From NCBI RefSeq assembly GCF_008087345.1, contig NZ_VHIB01000001.1:186001-250000 (forward strand): DNA of 64,000 bases, read 5' to 3'. The notes beneath the pieces are model-generated. The model did not search any database and had not been told where the DNA came from. It was given only the letters and a program-made list of their open reading frames with translations. This document shows positions 41,883 through 49,210 of this stretch, piece after piece. Within the stretch, counting starts at the first letter, position 1. Every line of letters starts with the position of its first letter. Source of the DNA: Nocardioides caldifontis. Lineage in GTDB: Bacteria; Actinomycetota; Actinomycetes; Propionibacteriales; Nocardioidaceae. The position numbers and the translations under genes are program-made.

Positions 41883-42560
41883 TCAGGCTTCCGGCGCGAA
41901 GACGCAGAACTCGTTGCCGTGGGGATCGGCCATCACCGTCCACGAGATCGTCTCGTCGGGTTCGCGGAGGACGGTCGCACCCTTGGCGGTGAGAGCGGCG
42001 GCGTCGCCGTCGACGTCGAAGTGGATCCGGTTCTTCACCGTCTTGGGCTCCGGGACCGGGACGAAGTCGATCGTCTCGAAGGGGAGCCCCGGGACCTCCT
42101 CGATGTAGGCGAACTCCTCCTCCTCGTGCAGCTCCGCACCGAGCACCTCGGCCCACCACCGCGCGAGCGCCTTCGGGTCCTGGTCGGTCGCGATGATCAG
42201 CTCGAACATGCCGTGCGGCTTCTCCGGCGACCCGGGCGTCTCGAAGACGCAGAGCTCGCCGCCCTCGGGGTCCTTCATGACCGTCCAGGAGAAGCTCTCC
42301 GCGTCGACGACCGTGGCCCCCAGCGCCTCGACGTCCTTCACGCTCGCGGCGCGGACGTCGACGTGGGCCCGCTGCTTCACCGTCACCGGCTCCGGGACCC
42401 GCGCGTGCCACACCGTGTGCTGCTCGGTCGGGCCGACGAGCCTGACCAGGCCGTCCCCGCGGGATTCCGGCTCGAGGCGGAGCAGGGCGCCCCAGAACCG
42501 ACCCATCCGGTCGGGGTCCACCGCGTCGATGGAGAGGTCCTTGTAGGTCGCGATCGCCAT
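41883..42560 (-). CDS. VOC-family protein (two glyoxalase-like domains)
   Basis: A 225-residue protein made of two vicinal-oxygen-chelate repeats. The first is SIDAVDPDRMGRFWGALL with WTVMKDPEGGELCVFE; the second is IIATDQDPKALARWWAEVLG with WTVMADPHGNEFCVFAPE. Each has the betaalphabetabetabeta pattern and a potential metal ligand set (Asp/Glu in PEGGELC and PHGNEFC). These proteins often act in resistance or small-molecule metabolism; the substrate is unknown. It is 17 bp from recC and could be cotranscribed with it. Confidence 0.82.
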   Translation of the reverse strand: MAIATYKDLSIDAVDPDRMGRFWGALLRLEPESRGDGLVRLVGPTEQHTVWHARVPEPVTVKQRAHVDVRAASVKDVEALGATVVDAESFSWTVMKDPEGGELCVFETPGSPEKPHGMFELIIATDQDPKALARWWAEVLGAELHEEEEFAYIEEVPGLPFETIDFVPVPEPKTVKNRIHFDVDGDAAALTAKGATVLREPDETISWTVMADPHGNEFCVFAPEA

Positions 42561-42653
42561 GGCCCATTCCTACACGGGGCTCCCGACAGAACGTGGCAGC
42601 GACCGCCCCCGTCCACAGGCCCCCGGATGCCGCCCGGAACGGTCCGCCCGTCC

Positions 42654-43964
42654 TCAGTTGCCGCGCAGCACCAGCAGCGCCTCGTCGGTCCGTACGACGA
42701 GGTGGTCCCCGACCGGGAGCAGCTGCTCGACGGCGACGTCGCTGTCACGCCGTTCGACCTCGCCCGACACCGGGTCGACGAGCAGCACACCGTTGGGCGA
42801 GGGAAGCGCGAGGGAGGAGCCGAGCACGACCGCACCACCGAAGGAGCGCCGCGGCTGCTGCCCGACCGTGGGCGCGGCCGACGACCGCACGGTCCACGCC
42901 GGGTCACCGGTCGCGGCGTCGAACGCCCGGAGCTGCGGGCCGCCCCGGGGGTCGGCGCCGTGGACCAGCACCAGCGAGCCGGAGAGCGAGGCCGACCAGA
43001 GACCGCGGCCGAGCCCCACCGACCACCGTTGCTCGCCGTCCGCGTCCAGGGCGACGAGCCGGTCCTCCGACGCACGTCCGGCCCCGGTCGAGGCCAGCAC
43101 CAGCAGCTGGTCGTCCACCACCCCGACGACGTCGGCCGCGGTCGACGTCGGGTCCTCGGGGAACGTCCACCCGCGCTCGCCGTCCGCCAGCGACCAGGTC
43201 GTCACCGTGGGGCCGGCGATCCCACCGGCCACCGCCATCTCCGAGCGGCGGACCGGGTCCTGGCCGAGCCGCCCCACGACGACCGAGGAGCCGAAGACGT
43301 CGACCGATCCGGCCTCCGTCACCTCGGGCAGCGACCGCTCCCACTCCACCGAGCCGGCCGGGTCGACCCGCGCCAGCCGGACCGGCGAGGCCGGCGGAGC
43401 CACGGCCACGACGACGTCGGTGGCTGCCTGGTCGGTCAGCAGCGTCGCGGCCTCGCCCCCGGCGACGGGGAGCTCGACGCAGGACGAGACCTCGCCCGAG
43501 TCGGGCGCGAAGGAGACCAGGGTCGGCGACGACCCGCCGACCAGCGTCACGAACCGGTCGCCCACCAGCCCGCCGCCCGCGGCGTCGCCACCGAACGAAC
43601 GCCCCCACCGGACCTCGCCGTCGGGAAGGGCCACCAGCCGCACGGATCGCGAGGCGGCCAGCGCCAGGTCGCCGCCGACGGGCACGAGCGACGGCACCCC
43701 GGAGTCGAAGAACCGGCCGGCGACCACGGTGCCGAGGCCGAGCCCGTCGACCGCGTCGAGCACCGGCTGCCGTTCGTCGCCGACGGAGCCGGAAGGAGCG
43801 AGCTCCGCGACCGGCACCAGCTCGGTCGACGTGCCGGTCGGCTCGCTGACCTCGACGCCGCACGAAGGGCCGCCCAGCGCCCTGCCGACGACGACCGCGC
43901 CGGCGCCCACCAGGGCGAGGACGACGAGCCCGGCGACCAGGAGCCACCGCCGGTCGACGCGCAT
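42654..43964 (-). CDS. membrane-anchored beta-propeller (PQQ-like) protein
   Basis: A 436-residue protein. One N-terminal membrane segment, RWLLVAGLVVLALVGAGAVVVG, is followed by an extracytoplasmic domain of PQQ-like propeller blades with repeated strand patterns: VRLVALPDGEVRWGRSFGG, VRLARVDPAGSVEWERSLP, DRLVALDADGEQRWSVGLG, LRAFDAATGDPAWTVRS. The Trp-docking W at each blade end is visible. It is probably a ligand-binding or scaffold protein, not an enzyme with bound PQQ. TAGGGT 7 nt before the ATG indicates a leaderless start. Confidence 0.78.
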   Translation of the reverse strand: MRVDRRWLLVAGLVVLALVGAGAVVVGRALGGPSCGVEVSEPTGTSTELVPVAELAPSGSVGDERQPVLDAVDGLGLGTVVAGRFFDSGVPSLVPVGGDLALAASRSVRLVALPDGEVRWGRSFGGDAAGGGLVGDRFVTLVGGSSPTLVSFAPDSGEVSSCVELPVAGGEAATLLTDQAATDVVVAVAPPASPVRLARVDPAGSVEWERSLPEVTEAGSVDVFGSSVVVGRLGQDPVRRSEMAVAGGIAGPTVTTWSLADGERGWTFPEDPTSTAADVVGVVDDQLLVLASTGAGRASEDRLVALDADGEQRWSVGLGRGLWSASLSGSLVLVHGADPRGGPQLRAFDAATGDPAWTVRSSAAPTVGQQPRRSFGGAVVLGSSLALPSPNGVLLVDPVSGEVERRDSDVAVEQLLPVGDHLVVRTDEALLVLRGN

Positions 43965-43971
43965 GCGGGAG

Positions 43972-43977
43972 ACCCTA
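43972..43977 (-). promoter_or_regulatory. -10 element TAGGGT of the leaderless propeller gene
   Basis: On the minus strand TAGGGT ends 7 nt before the ATG at 43964. Confidence 0.55.
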
Positions 43978-44021
43978 GAGGGCGGTCGGGTCGACGACCC
44001 CGACCTGGTTGCTGCACCGCT

Positions 44022-44037
44022 TCGAACGTACCATCGA
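44022..44037. promoter_or_regulatory. SOS-box-like site over the -10 of the small gene at 44041
   Basis: TCGAACGTACCATCGA compares with the actinobacterial LexA consensus TCGAACN4GTTCGA: 10 of 12 specified bases match. It overlaps the -10 hexamer TACCAT (44029-44034), so a bound repressor would block the leaderless promoter. Confidence 0.45.
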
Positions 44038-44040
44038 ATG

Positions 44041-44310
44041 ATGGCGGGCGGGATGGGCGGACGCGGCGCACCGCTGCACGCCCGGATCGCCCGCGCGGTG
44101 CCGACCCCGGCGCTCGCGTGCCCGGCCCGGCACTGCTGGGTGACCGCGCCGGCGGACGGCGGTGACCCGAGGCCAGGGCTGCTGCTGGAGTGGCGCAAGG
44201 ACGTGCACGGCCAGTGGGAGGGCCGGGTCGTGTACGCAGCCGAGCTCCGCGCCGGCCGGTGGTCGAGCGTGGAGGAGTGGGTCTCCGCCGACCTGTTGAA
44301 GGACGGTTGA
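44041..44310 (+). CDS. small hypothetical protein, possibly SOS-controlled
   Basis: An 89-residue protein: after a Gly-rich start come HCWVTAPADGGDPRPGLLLE, WRKDVHGQWEGRVVYAAELR and GRWSSVEEWVSADLLKDG. I recall similar small proteins beside actinobacterial mutagenic-repair genes but cannot assign a function. ATG 44041 is preferred over ATG 44038 because TACCAT ends 6 nt before it. It has an SOS-box-like promoter. No domain recognised. Confidence 0.55.
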   Translation: MAGGMGGRGAPLHARIARAVPTPALACPARHCWVTAPADGGDPRPGLLLEWRKDVHGQWEGRVVYAAELRAGRWSSVEEWVSADLLKDG

Positions 44311-44333
44311 GCGGGATCCGCCCGGGGGCTGGA

Positions 44334-44339
44334 TAGCCT
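44334..44339 (+). promoter_or_regulatory. -10 element TAGCCT of the glutathione peroxidase gene
   Basis: TAGCCT ends 8 nt before the ATG at 44348, close to the spacing of other leaderless starts. Confidence 0.45.
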
Positions 44340-44347
44340 TCGAGGCC

Positions 44348-44881
44348 ATGGACCTCCTCTCGCACCCGATCGCCCGCCTCGACGGCACGCCGTCCACCCT
44401 CGGCGAGATCATCGGCGGCCGGCCCGCCCTCCTCGTCAACGTCGCCTCGAAGTGCGGGCTGACCCCGCAGTACGAAGCGCTCGAGGCGGTGCACGAGAAG
44501 TACGCCCCCCGCGGGTTCACCGTCGTGGGGATCCCGTGCAACCAGTTCATGGGCCAGGAGCCGGGGTCCGCCGACGAGATCGCCGAGTTCTGCTCCTCGA
44601 CGTACGGCGTGACCTTCCCGATGACCGAGAAGATCGACGTGAACGGCGAGAACCGGCACCCGGTCTACGCCGAGCTCTGCCTCGTCCCGGTCACCGGCGG
44701 CGAGCCCGGCGACATCTCCTGGAACTTCGAGAAGTTCGTCCTCGACGCCGATGGCAAGCCGTTCGCCCGGTTCGGGCCGCGCACGGTGCCCGACGACCCG
44801 AAGGTGATCGAGGCGATCGAGTACGTCCTCGACAAGCGCGGCGACCGCCAGCCGACCGAGCACCGGCCCACCGAGGGCTGA
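44348..44881 (+). CDS. glutathione/thioredoxin peroxidase (Gpx family)
   Basis: A 177-residue peroxidase. Peroxidatic Cys36 is in NVASKCGLTPQYEAL, Gln70 in FMGQEPG, and Trp125/Asn126 in ISWNFEKFVLD, so the catalytic tetrad is complete. Cys64 in PCNQ and Cys82 are candidate resolving residues; the lack of selenocysteine suggests a thioredoxin-linked peroxidase. It reduces H2O2 and lipid hydroperoxides. A 6-bp gap separates it from the EgtC-like gene, which suggests an operon for redox defence. Confidence 0.92.
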   Translation: MDLLSHPIARLDGTPSTLGEIIGGRPALLVNVASKCGLTPQYEALEAVHEKYAPRGFTVVGIPCNQFMGQEPGSADEIAEFCSSTYGVTFPMTEKIDVNGENRHPVYAELCLVPVTGGEPGDISWNFEKFVLDADGKPFARFGPRTVPDDPKVIEAIEYVLDKRGDRQPTEHRPTEG

Positions 44882-44887
44882 GCACCC

Positions 44888-45625
44888 GTGGGCTCCCGGC
44901 ACCTCGCGTACGTCGGTGAGCCCCGCACGCTCCAGTCGCTCCTGCTCGACCCGCCGCACTCGCTGGCGGCGCAGTCGTGGTCGCCACGCACGCAGCTGCA
45001 CGGGGTGGTGAACGCCGACGGGTTCGGCGCCGGGTGGTACGCCCTCGGCCGTGACGAGCCGGTCCGGTACCGCCGCGCGCAGCCGATCTGGACCGACGCC
45101 TCGTTCGCGTCGCTCGCCCCGACGATCGCCAGCGGCTGCATCCTCGGCGCCGTCCGCTCGGACACCACCGCGTTCGCGCACGACGAGTCGGTGGTCGCGC
45201 CGTACACGCAGGGTCGCTGGTTGTTCAGCCACAACGGCGGCGTCGCCGACTGGCACCGGGCGCGCCGCACCCTCTACGACCGGACGCTCGACATCCCCGA
45301 GGCGGCGGCCCCGACCGACTCGGCGCTGATGTTCGGGCTGGCGGCGTCGCGCTGGACGGCCGGCACGCCGCTCGGGAAGGCGCTGGTCGAGGTGATCCGC
45401 GAGGTCGAGGTGGTCGGCGGCGGGCGGCTCAACATGCTGGCGGTCGACGGGCGGAGCATCGCGGGCACGACGTACGGCGAGCGGCTGTGGGTCCTGGAGA
45501 AGGACACCGGGATCAGCGTGGCCTCGGAGCCGTACGACGACGACCCGGACTGGCAGGAGGTCCCCGAGGGGGTGCTGGTCGAGGGCAACGAGCACGGGCT
45601 GACGCTCACCCCGCTCGAGCTCTGA
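44888..45625 (+). CDS. EgtC-like class II glutamine amidotransferase without the N-terminal Cys
   Basis: A 245-residue protein. It matches EgtC-type amidohydrolases along its length: RHLAYVGEPRTLQSLLLDPP, QSWSPRTQLHGVVNADGFGAGWY, LGAVRSDTTAFAHDESVVAPY, WLFSHNGGVADW and LEKDTGISVASEPYDDDP. In EgtC the chain begins MCRHLAY, with Cys as the N-terminal nucleophile; here it begins MGSRHLAY, so the nucleophile is missing. EgtC removes the glutamyl group in ergothioneine synthesis, and no egtB or egtD is nearby. Either it is inactive, or Ser3 acts after processing. Probably cotranscribed with the peroxidase. Confidence 0.82.
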   Translation: MGSRHLAYVGEPRTLQSLLLDPPHSLAAQSWSPRTQLHGVVNADGFGAGWYALGRDEPVRYRRAQPIWTDASFASLAPTIASGCILGAVRSDTTAFAHDESVVAPYTQGRWLFSHNGGVADWHRARRTLYDRTLDIPEAAAPTDSALMFGLAASRWTAGTPLGKALVEVIREVEVVGGGRLNMLAVDGRSIAGTTYGERLWVLEKDTGISVASEPYDDDPDWQEVPEGVLVEGNEHGLTLTPLEL

Positions 45626-45646
45626 GCGGCCGCCGGACGACCCCGG

Positions 45647-46405
45647 TCAGACCTCCGCGCCGAGCCGGAGCCGCCGGAGCCGCAGCCCGGCGTAGACCGT
45701 CGAGCCGACCGCGACGACGACGAGCAGCACCCACCCGGTCGCGGGGCCGACCGCGGCGGACAGCTCGAGCCGCTCGGCGTCGTCCCCGAACACCCCGACG
45801 ACCGTCGCCAGCGACCACTGCTGCGCGCTGAGGTTCTGCACGCCGGGCACGAACTGGCCGACCACCGACTCCCACACCAGCGCGTAGATCAGCCCCACCA
45901 CGACGGCGTGCCGGGTCACTACGGCGAGGAGCAGGAACAGCGCGCAGTACGCGAGCCCGCCGGACAGCGCCCCGACGGTGAACCCCGCGGTGACCAGGTC
46001 GAGCTCGCCGGTGAGCACCAGCCCGGACGCCGCGACGGGCAGCACGCCCAGGAGCAGCACCACCGCGACCGCGACCCCGAGCTTGGTGAGCACGATCGTG
46101 AACCGGTCGATCGGCTTCGTGAGCAGGTAGACGATCGACCCCTCGTCGATCTCCGGGCCGATCACGCCCGTCCCCGCGATCAGCCCGAGCAGCGGCATCA
46201 GGACCCCGAGGCCGAAGCCGGCGAGCAGGTCGACCGCCAGCGCGTCGGACACCTCGGCGTCGCCGCCCTCCAGCGCGGCGAGCGCCCGCGCCAGCGCGCA
46301 GAGCGCGAGCAGCGCGACCGGGAGGAGGAGCAGGACGAGGGCGCGGCGGCGGCCGAGGACGGAGTGCCAGGTCAGCCGGGCGACGGTCGGGTCCCAGGGG
46401 CTCAT
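45647..46405 (-). CDS. ABC-2 type transporter permease
   Basis: A 252-residue permease with six hydrophobic segments, including LVLLLLPVALLALCALARAL, GFGLGVLMPLLGLIAGTGVI, AVAVVLLLGVLPVAASGLVL, GLAYCALFLLLAVVTRHAVV and GWVLLVVVAVGSTVYAGLRL. The cytoplasmic loop DEGSIVYLLTKPIDRF is typical of ABC-2 exporters. It is last in an ATPase-permease-ATPase-permease set; its start overlaps the ATPase stop (ATGA). Substrate unknown. Confidence 0.8.
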   Translation of the reverse strand: MSPWDPTVARLTWHSVLGRRRALVLLLLPVALLALCALARALAALEGGDAEVSDALAVDLLAGFGLGVLMPLLGLIAGTGVIGPEIDEGSIVYLLTKPIDRFTIVLTKLGVAVAVVLLLGVLPVAASGLVLTGELDLVTAGFTVGALSGGLAYCALFLLLAVVTRHAVVVGLIYALVWESVVGQFVPGVQNLSAQQWSLATVVGVFGDDAERLELSAAVGPATGWVLLVVVAVGSTVYAGLRLRRLRLGAEV

Positions 46406-47328
46406 CGCGCCACCAGGTAGCCGAAGACGCTCTCCAGGGACTCGTCGGTCGGCAGCACCTCGTGCAGCCGGATCCCCTGGGTGGAGGCGAGCACGGGCAG
46501 AGCGTGGACGAACGCCGAGAAGTCGGTGGCCTGCACGACGACCGCGGTGGTGCCGTCGCGGCCGGTCACCAGCTCGACGGCGGAGACGCACGGCTCGGCC
46601 ATCACGGCGGCGGCGAGGCGGCGGTCGTCCGCGGAGCGGATCCGGTACTGGTGCGGGCGCTGCGTCATCAGCCGACGGATCTCGCGGAAGTCGCCCGACG
46701 CGGCATGCCGGCCGGCCACCATCACCTCGATCCGGGTCGCCACCTGCTCGACCTCCTCGAGGATGTGCGAGCTGAAGAGGATCGTCCGGCCCTGGTCGCC
46801 GAGGGTGGTGAGCAGCTCCATCATGTGCAGCCGCTGCCGCGGGTCCATCCCGTTGAACGGCTCGTCGAGGAGCAGGACCTCGGGGTCGTGCACGAGCGCG
46901 CTGGCCATCTTGACGCGCTGCCGCATCCCCTTGGAGTACGTGCGGATCGGCCGGTCCTGCGCGTCGACCATCTCCACGGTCTCCAGCGACCGGCGTGCCG
47001 CCGCGGCCGGGTCGGGCAACCGGTGGAGCCGGGCGTTGGCGAGCACGAAGGTCCAGCCGGTGAGCCCGTCGTACAGCTCCTCCCGCTCGGGGACCAGCCC
47101 GAGCCGGCGGTAGACCTGCTCGTCGCCCCACACCGCCCGGCCGTCGAGCTCGACGGTCCCCGACGACGGCGCGAGGAACCCGGACATCAGGTTGATCAGC
47201 GTGGACTTCCCCGCCCCGTTGGGGCCGAGCAGCCCGGTGACCCCGGGGCCGATCTCCATCGTGACGTCGTTGACCGCGACGACGTTGCCGAACCAGCGGG
47301 AGGTCTCGTGGATCCGCACGGTCGTCAT
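46402..47328 (-). CDS. ABC transporter ATPase (exporter type)
   Basis: A 308-residue ATPase. Walker A GPNGAGKSTLINLMSG, signature YSKGMRQRVKMASALVH, Walker B VLLLDEPFNGMDPRQR, H-loop LFSSHILEEVE. The C-terminal region (RRLAAAVMAEPCVSAVELV, then LHEVLPTDESLESVFGYLV) is typical of antibiotic-type exporters. It should serve the permease encoded just downstream. Start ATG overlaps the permease stop at 47325. Confidence 0.88.
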   Translation of the reverse strand: MTTVRIHETSRWFGNVVAVNDVTMEIGPGVTGLLGPNGAGKSTLINLMSGFLAPSSGTVELDGRAVWGDEQVYRRLGLVPEREELYDGLTGWTFVLANARLHRLPDPAAAARRSLETVEMVDAQDRPIRTYSKGMRQRVKMASALVHDPEVLLLDEPFNGMDPRQRLHMMELLTTLGDQGRTILFSSHILEEVEQVATRIEVMVAGRHAASGDFREIRRLMTQRPHQYRIRSADDRRLAAAVMAEPCVSAVELVTGRDGTTAVVVQATDFSAFVHALPVLASTQGIRLHEVLPTDESLESVFGYLVAR

Positions 47329-48218
47329 CCGATCCCCACCTTGCGGAAGCGGCGGACCAGCAGCGCGTAGCAGCCGGCGACGACCAGCACGACGAGCAGC
47401 GGGTAGAGCACGCCGAGCCCCTCGTCGAGCCCGGGCGCCCGGATCGAGGCGTCGTCCGCGCCGAGCACCCCGAGGGTGCCGTCGACCAGGGCGAAGGGCG
47501 AGAGCAGCCCGCCGAGGTCGGCCAGCGTCGAGGCGCCGAACTCCTCGGCGAGCGCGGTCACCGTCGCCTGCAACCCGGAGAGCACGAGCAGCACCGTCAC
47601 GATCGCGGCGACCCCGAGCCCGCGGCGGGGCGTGAGCGCGGCGATGAGCAGCCCGATGCCGGCGAGCACGAGTGCGTGGAGCGCGGCGCCGCCCATGGCC
47701 GTGAGGTACGCCGTCACCTGCTCGCGCCACGGGAGCTCGGCGAGGAGCGCACCGACCACGAGGATCGTCAGCGGGAGCGCGATGAGGACGAAGAGCGCGA
47801 CGGCCATCCCGGCGTACCTGGCCCGGACGTACTGGGTCCGGCTGAGCGGGCGGGAGAAGTACAGCGGCGCCACCCGGAACCGCAGGTCCTTCGAGATCAC
47901 CGCCGGCGCCTGCGAGCCGACGAAGACCGCGAGGGCCACCTGCACCGAGAAGGGGTACGACGGGTAGCCGCCCGGGACCTCGTCGACCAGCGGGACCACC
48001 GAGATCACGATGCAGATGATCAGCGCCGGGAGGCACGTCGAGGCGAGCAGGAGCAACGGCATCACCTTCGAGCGGGCCGACCGGCCCCACCCGAACGCCG
48101 CCCGCACCGTCTCGGTGAACAGCGCCCGCTCGATCTGGCGCGTGGTGAGCCGCGGCCCGTCGTAGTGGCGGTAGCCGATGTCGTGGATGACCGTGCCGGC
48201 CCTGGTCTGCTCGGTCAT
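47325..48218 (-). CDS. ABC-2 type transporter permease
   Basis: A 297-residue permease. A soluble N-terminal stretch (IHDIGYRHYDGPRLTTRQIE, typical of the ABC2 family with a leading YRRY-like segment) precedes the six membrane helices, among them LLLLASTCLPALIICIVISV and VALFVLIALPLTILVVGALL. SRPLSRTQYVRARY is the coupling loop. Overlaps both neighbours by 4 bp. It pairs with the ATPase at 48215-49120. Confidence 0.82.
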   Translation of the reverse strand: MTEQTRAGTVIHDIGYRHYDGPRLTTRQIERALFTETVRAAFGWGRSARSKVMPLLLLASTCLPALIICIVISVVPLVDEVPGGYPSYPFSVQVALAVFVGSQAPAVISKDLRFRVAPLYFSRPLSRTQYVRARYAGMAVALFVLIALPLTILVVGALLAELPWREQVTAYLTAMGGAALHALVLAGIGLLIAALTPRRGLGVAAIVTVLLVLSGLQATVTALAEEFGASTLADLGGLLSPFALVDGTLGVLGADDASIRAPGLDEGLGVLYPLLVVLVVAGCYALLVRRFRKVGIG

Positions 48219-49120
48219 GGCGCGCCCACCGGCTCCTCGAAGAGCTCGGTCATCCGGTGGCGCTGCCGCTCCAGCCGGACCAGCCCGAGCCCGAGCCGGG
48301 CGACTGCGTCGCGCACGGTGTCGAGCGCAGCGTCGTCCTCGACCCGGACCAGCAGCGTGGCGCCGTCGGCCCGGAGCGTGAGCCCCGCCTCGACCAGCAC
48401 CGGCAGGAGCGCGCCGACGTCGCCGTCGACCTCGACCGCGACGACCGGGGTCTCCTGGGTCACCGCCGCCAGCGTCGACTGGCGCAGCAGCCGGCCGCCG
48501 TCGATCACCACCAGCCCGTCGCAGACCCGCTCGAGCTCGCCGAGCAGGTGGGAGGTGACGAGGACCGAGATGCCGAACTCCGTGCTCGCGCGACGGACCA
48601 GCTCGAGCATGTCGTCGCGGCCGGCAGGGTCGAGCCCGTTGGTCGGCTCGTCGAGGAGCACCAGCTGCGGGTCGTGGACGATCGCCTGGGCGAGCTTGAC
48701 CCGCTGGCGCATGCCGGTGGAGTAGCCACCCATGGGGCGGTACCGCTCCTCGTAGAGCCCGACGTGGCGCAACGTGTCCGCGGTCCGTTCACGCGCGGCG
48801 GCGGCCGGGAGCCCCGACATCCGCCCCATGTGGACGACGAACTCGGTGGCCGACATGTCCGGCGGCAGGCAGTCGTGCTCGGGCATGTAGCCGACCCGGC
48901 CGCGGATCTCCGGGCCGTCGGTGGTGACGTCGAGCCCCAGGACGCGCGCCTCGCCGGCGGTCGGCTCGAGGAGCCCGAGGAGGATCTTGAGGACCGTGGA
49001 CTTGCCGGCGCCGTTCGCGCCTACCAGCCCGGTGATGCCGGCGCCGACCTCGACGTCGAGCTCCTCGACGGCGGTGACCGCGCCGAAGCGCTTGGTCAGC
49101 CCGCGGGTCTCGATCAGCAC
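48215..49120 (-). CDS. ABC transporter ATPase (exporter type)
   Basis: A 301-residue ATPase. Walker A GANGAGKSTVLKILLG, signature YSTGMRQRVKLAQAIVH, Walker B LVLLDEPTNGLDPAGR, H-loop VTSHLLGELE. The GTG start is supported by TAGGGT ending 6 nt before it, so this is probably the leaderless first gene of a four-gene operon encoding two ATPase/permease pairs, perhaps one heteromeric exporter. It lies next to the FMN glutamate-synthase-like gene without shared control. Confidence 0.88.
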   Translation of the reverse strand: MLIETRGLTKRFGAVTAVEELDVEVGAGITGLVGANGAGKSTVLKILLGLLEPTAGEARVLGLDVTTDGPEIRGRVGYMPEHDCLPPDMSATEFVVHMGRMSGLPAAAARERTADTLRHVGLYEERYRPMGGYSTGMRQRVKLAQAIVHDPQLVLLDEPTNGLDPAGRDDMLELVRRASTEFGISVLVTSHLLGELERVCDGLVVIDGGRLLRQSTLAAVTQETPVVAVEVDGDVGALLPVLVEAGLTLRADGATLLVRVEDDAALDTVRDAVARLGLGLVRLERQRHRMTELFEEPVGAP

Positions 49121-49126
49121 GATGTC

Positions 49127-49132
49127 ACCCTA
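49127..49132 (-). promoter_or_regulatory. -10 element TAGGGT of the leaderless ABC operon
   Basis: On the minus strand TAGGGT ends 6 nt before the GTG at 49120. Confidence 0.55.
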
Positions 49133-49210
49133 GGTCGTCCGGCCCCGCGCTCCCGGGTGCCGATCGGGGAGATTCCGTGCAGGTGCTGTGGAGGAGGCCG
49201 GCGAGGCGTC

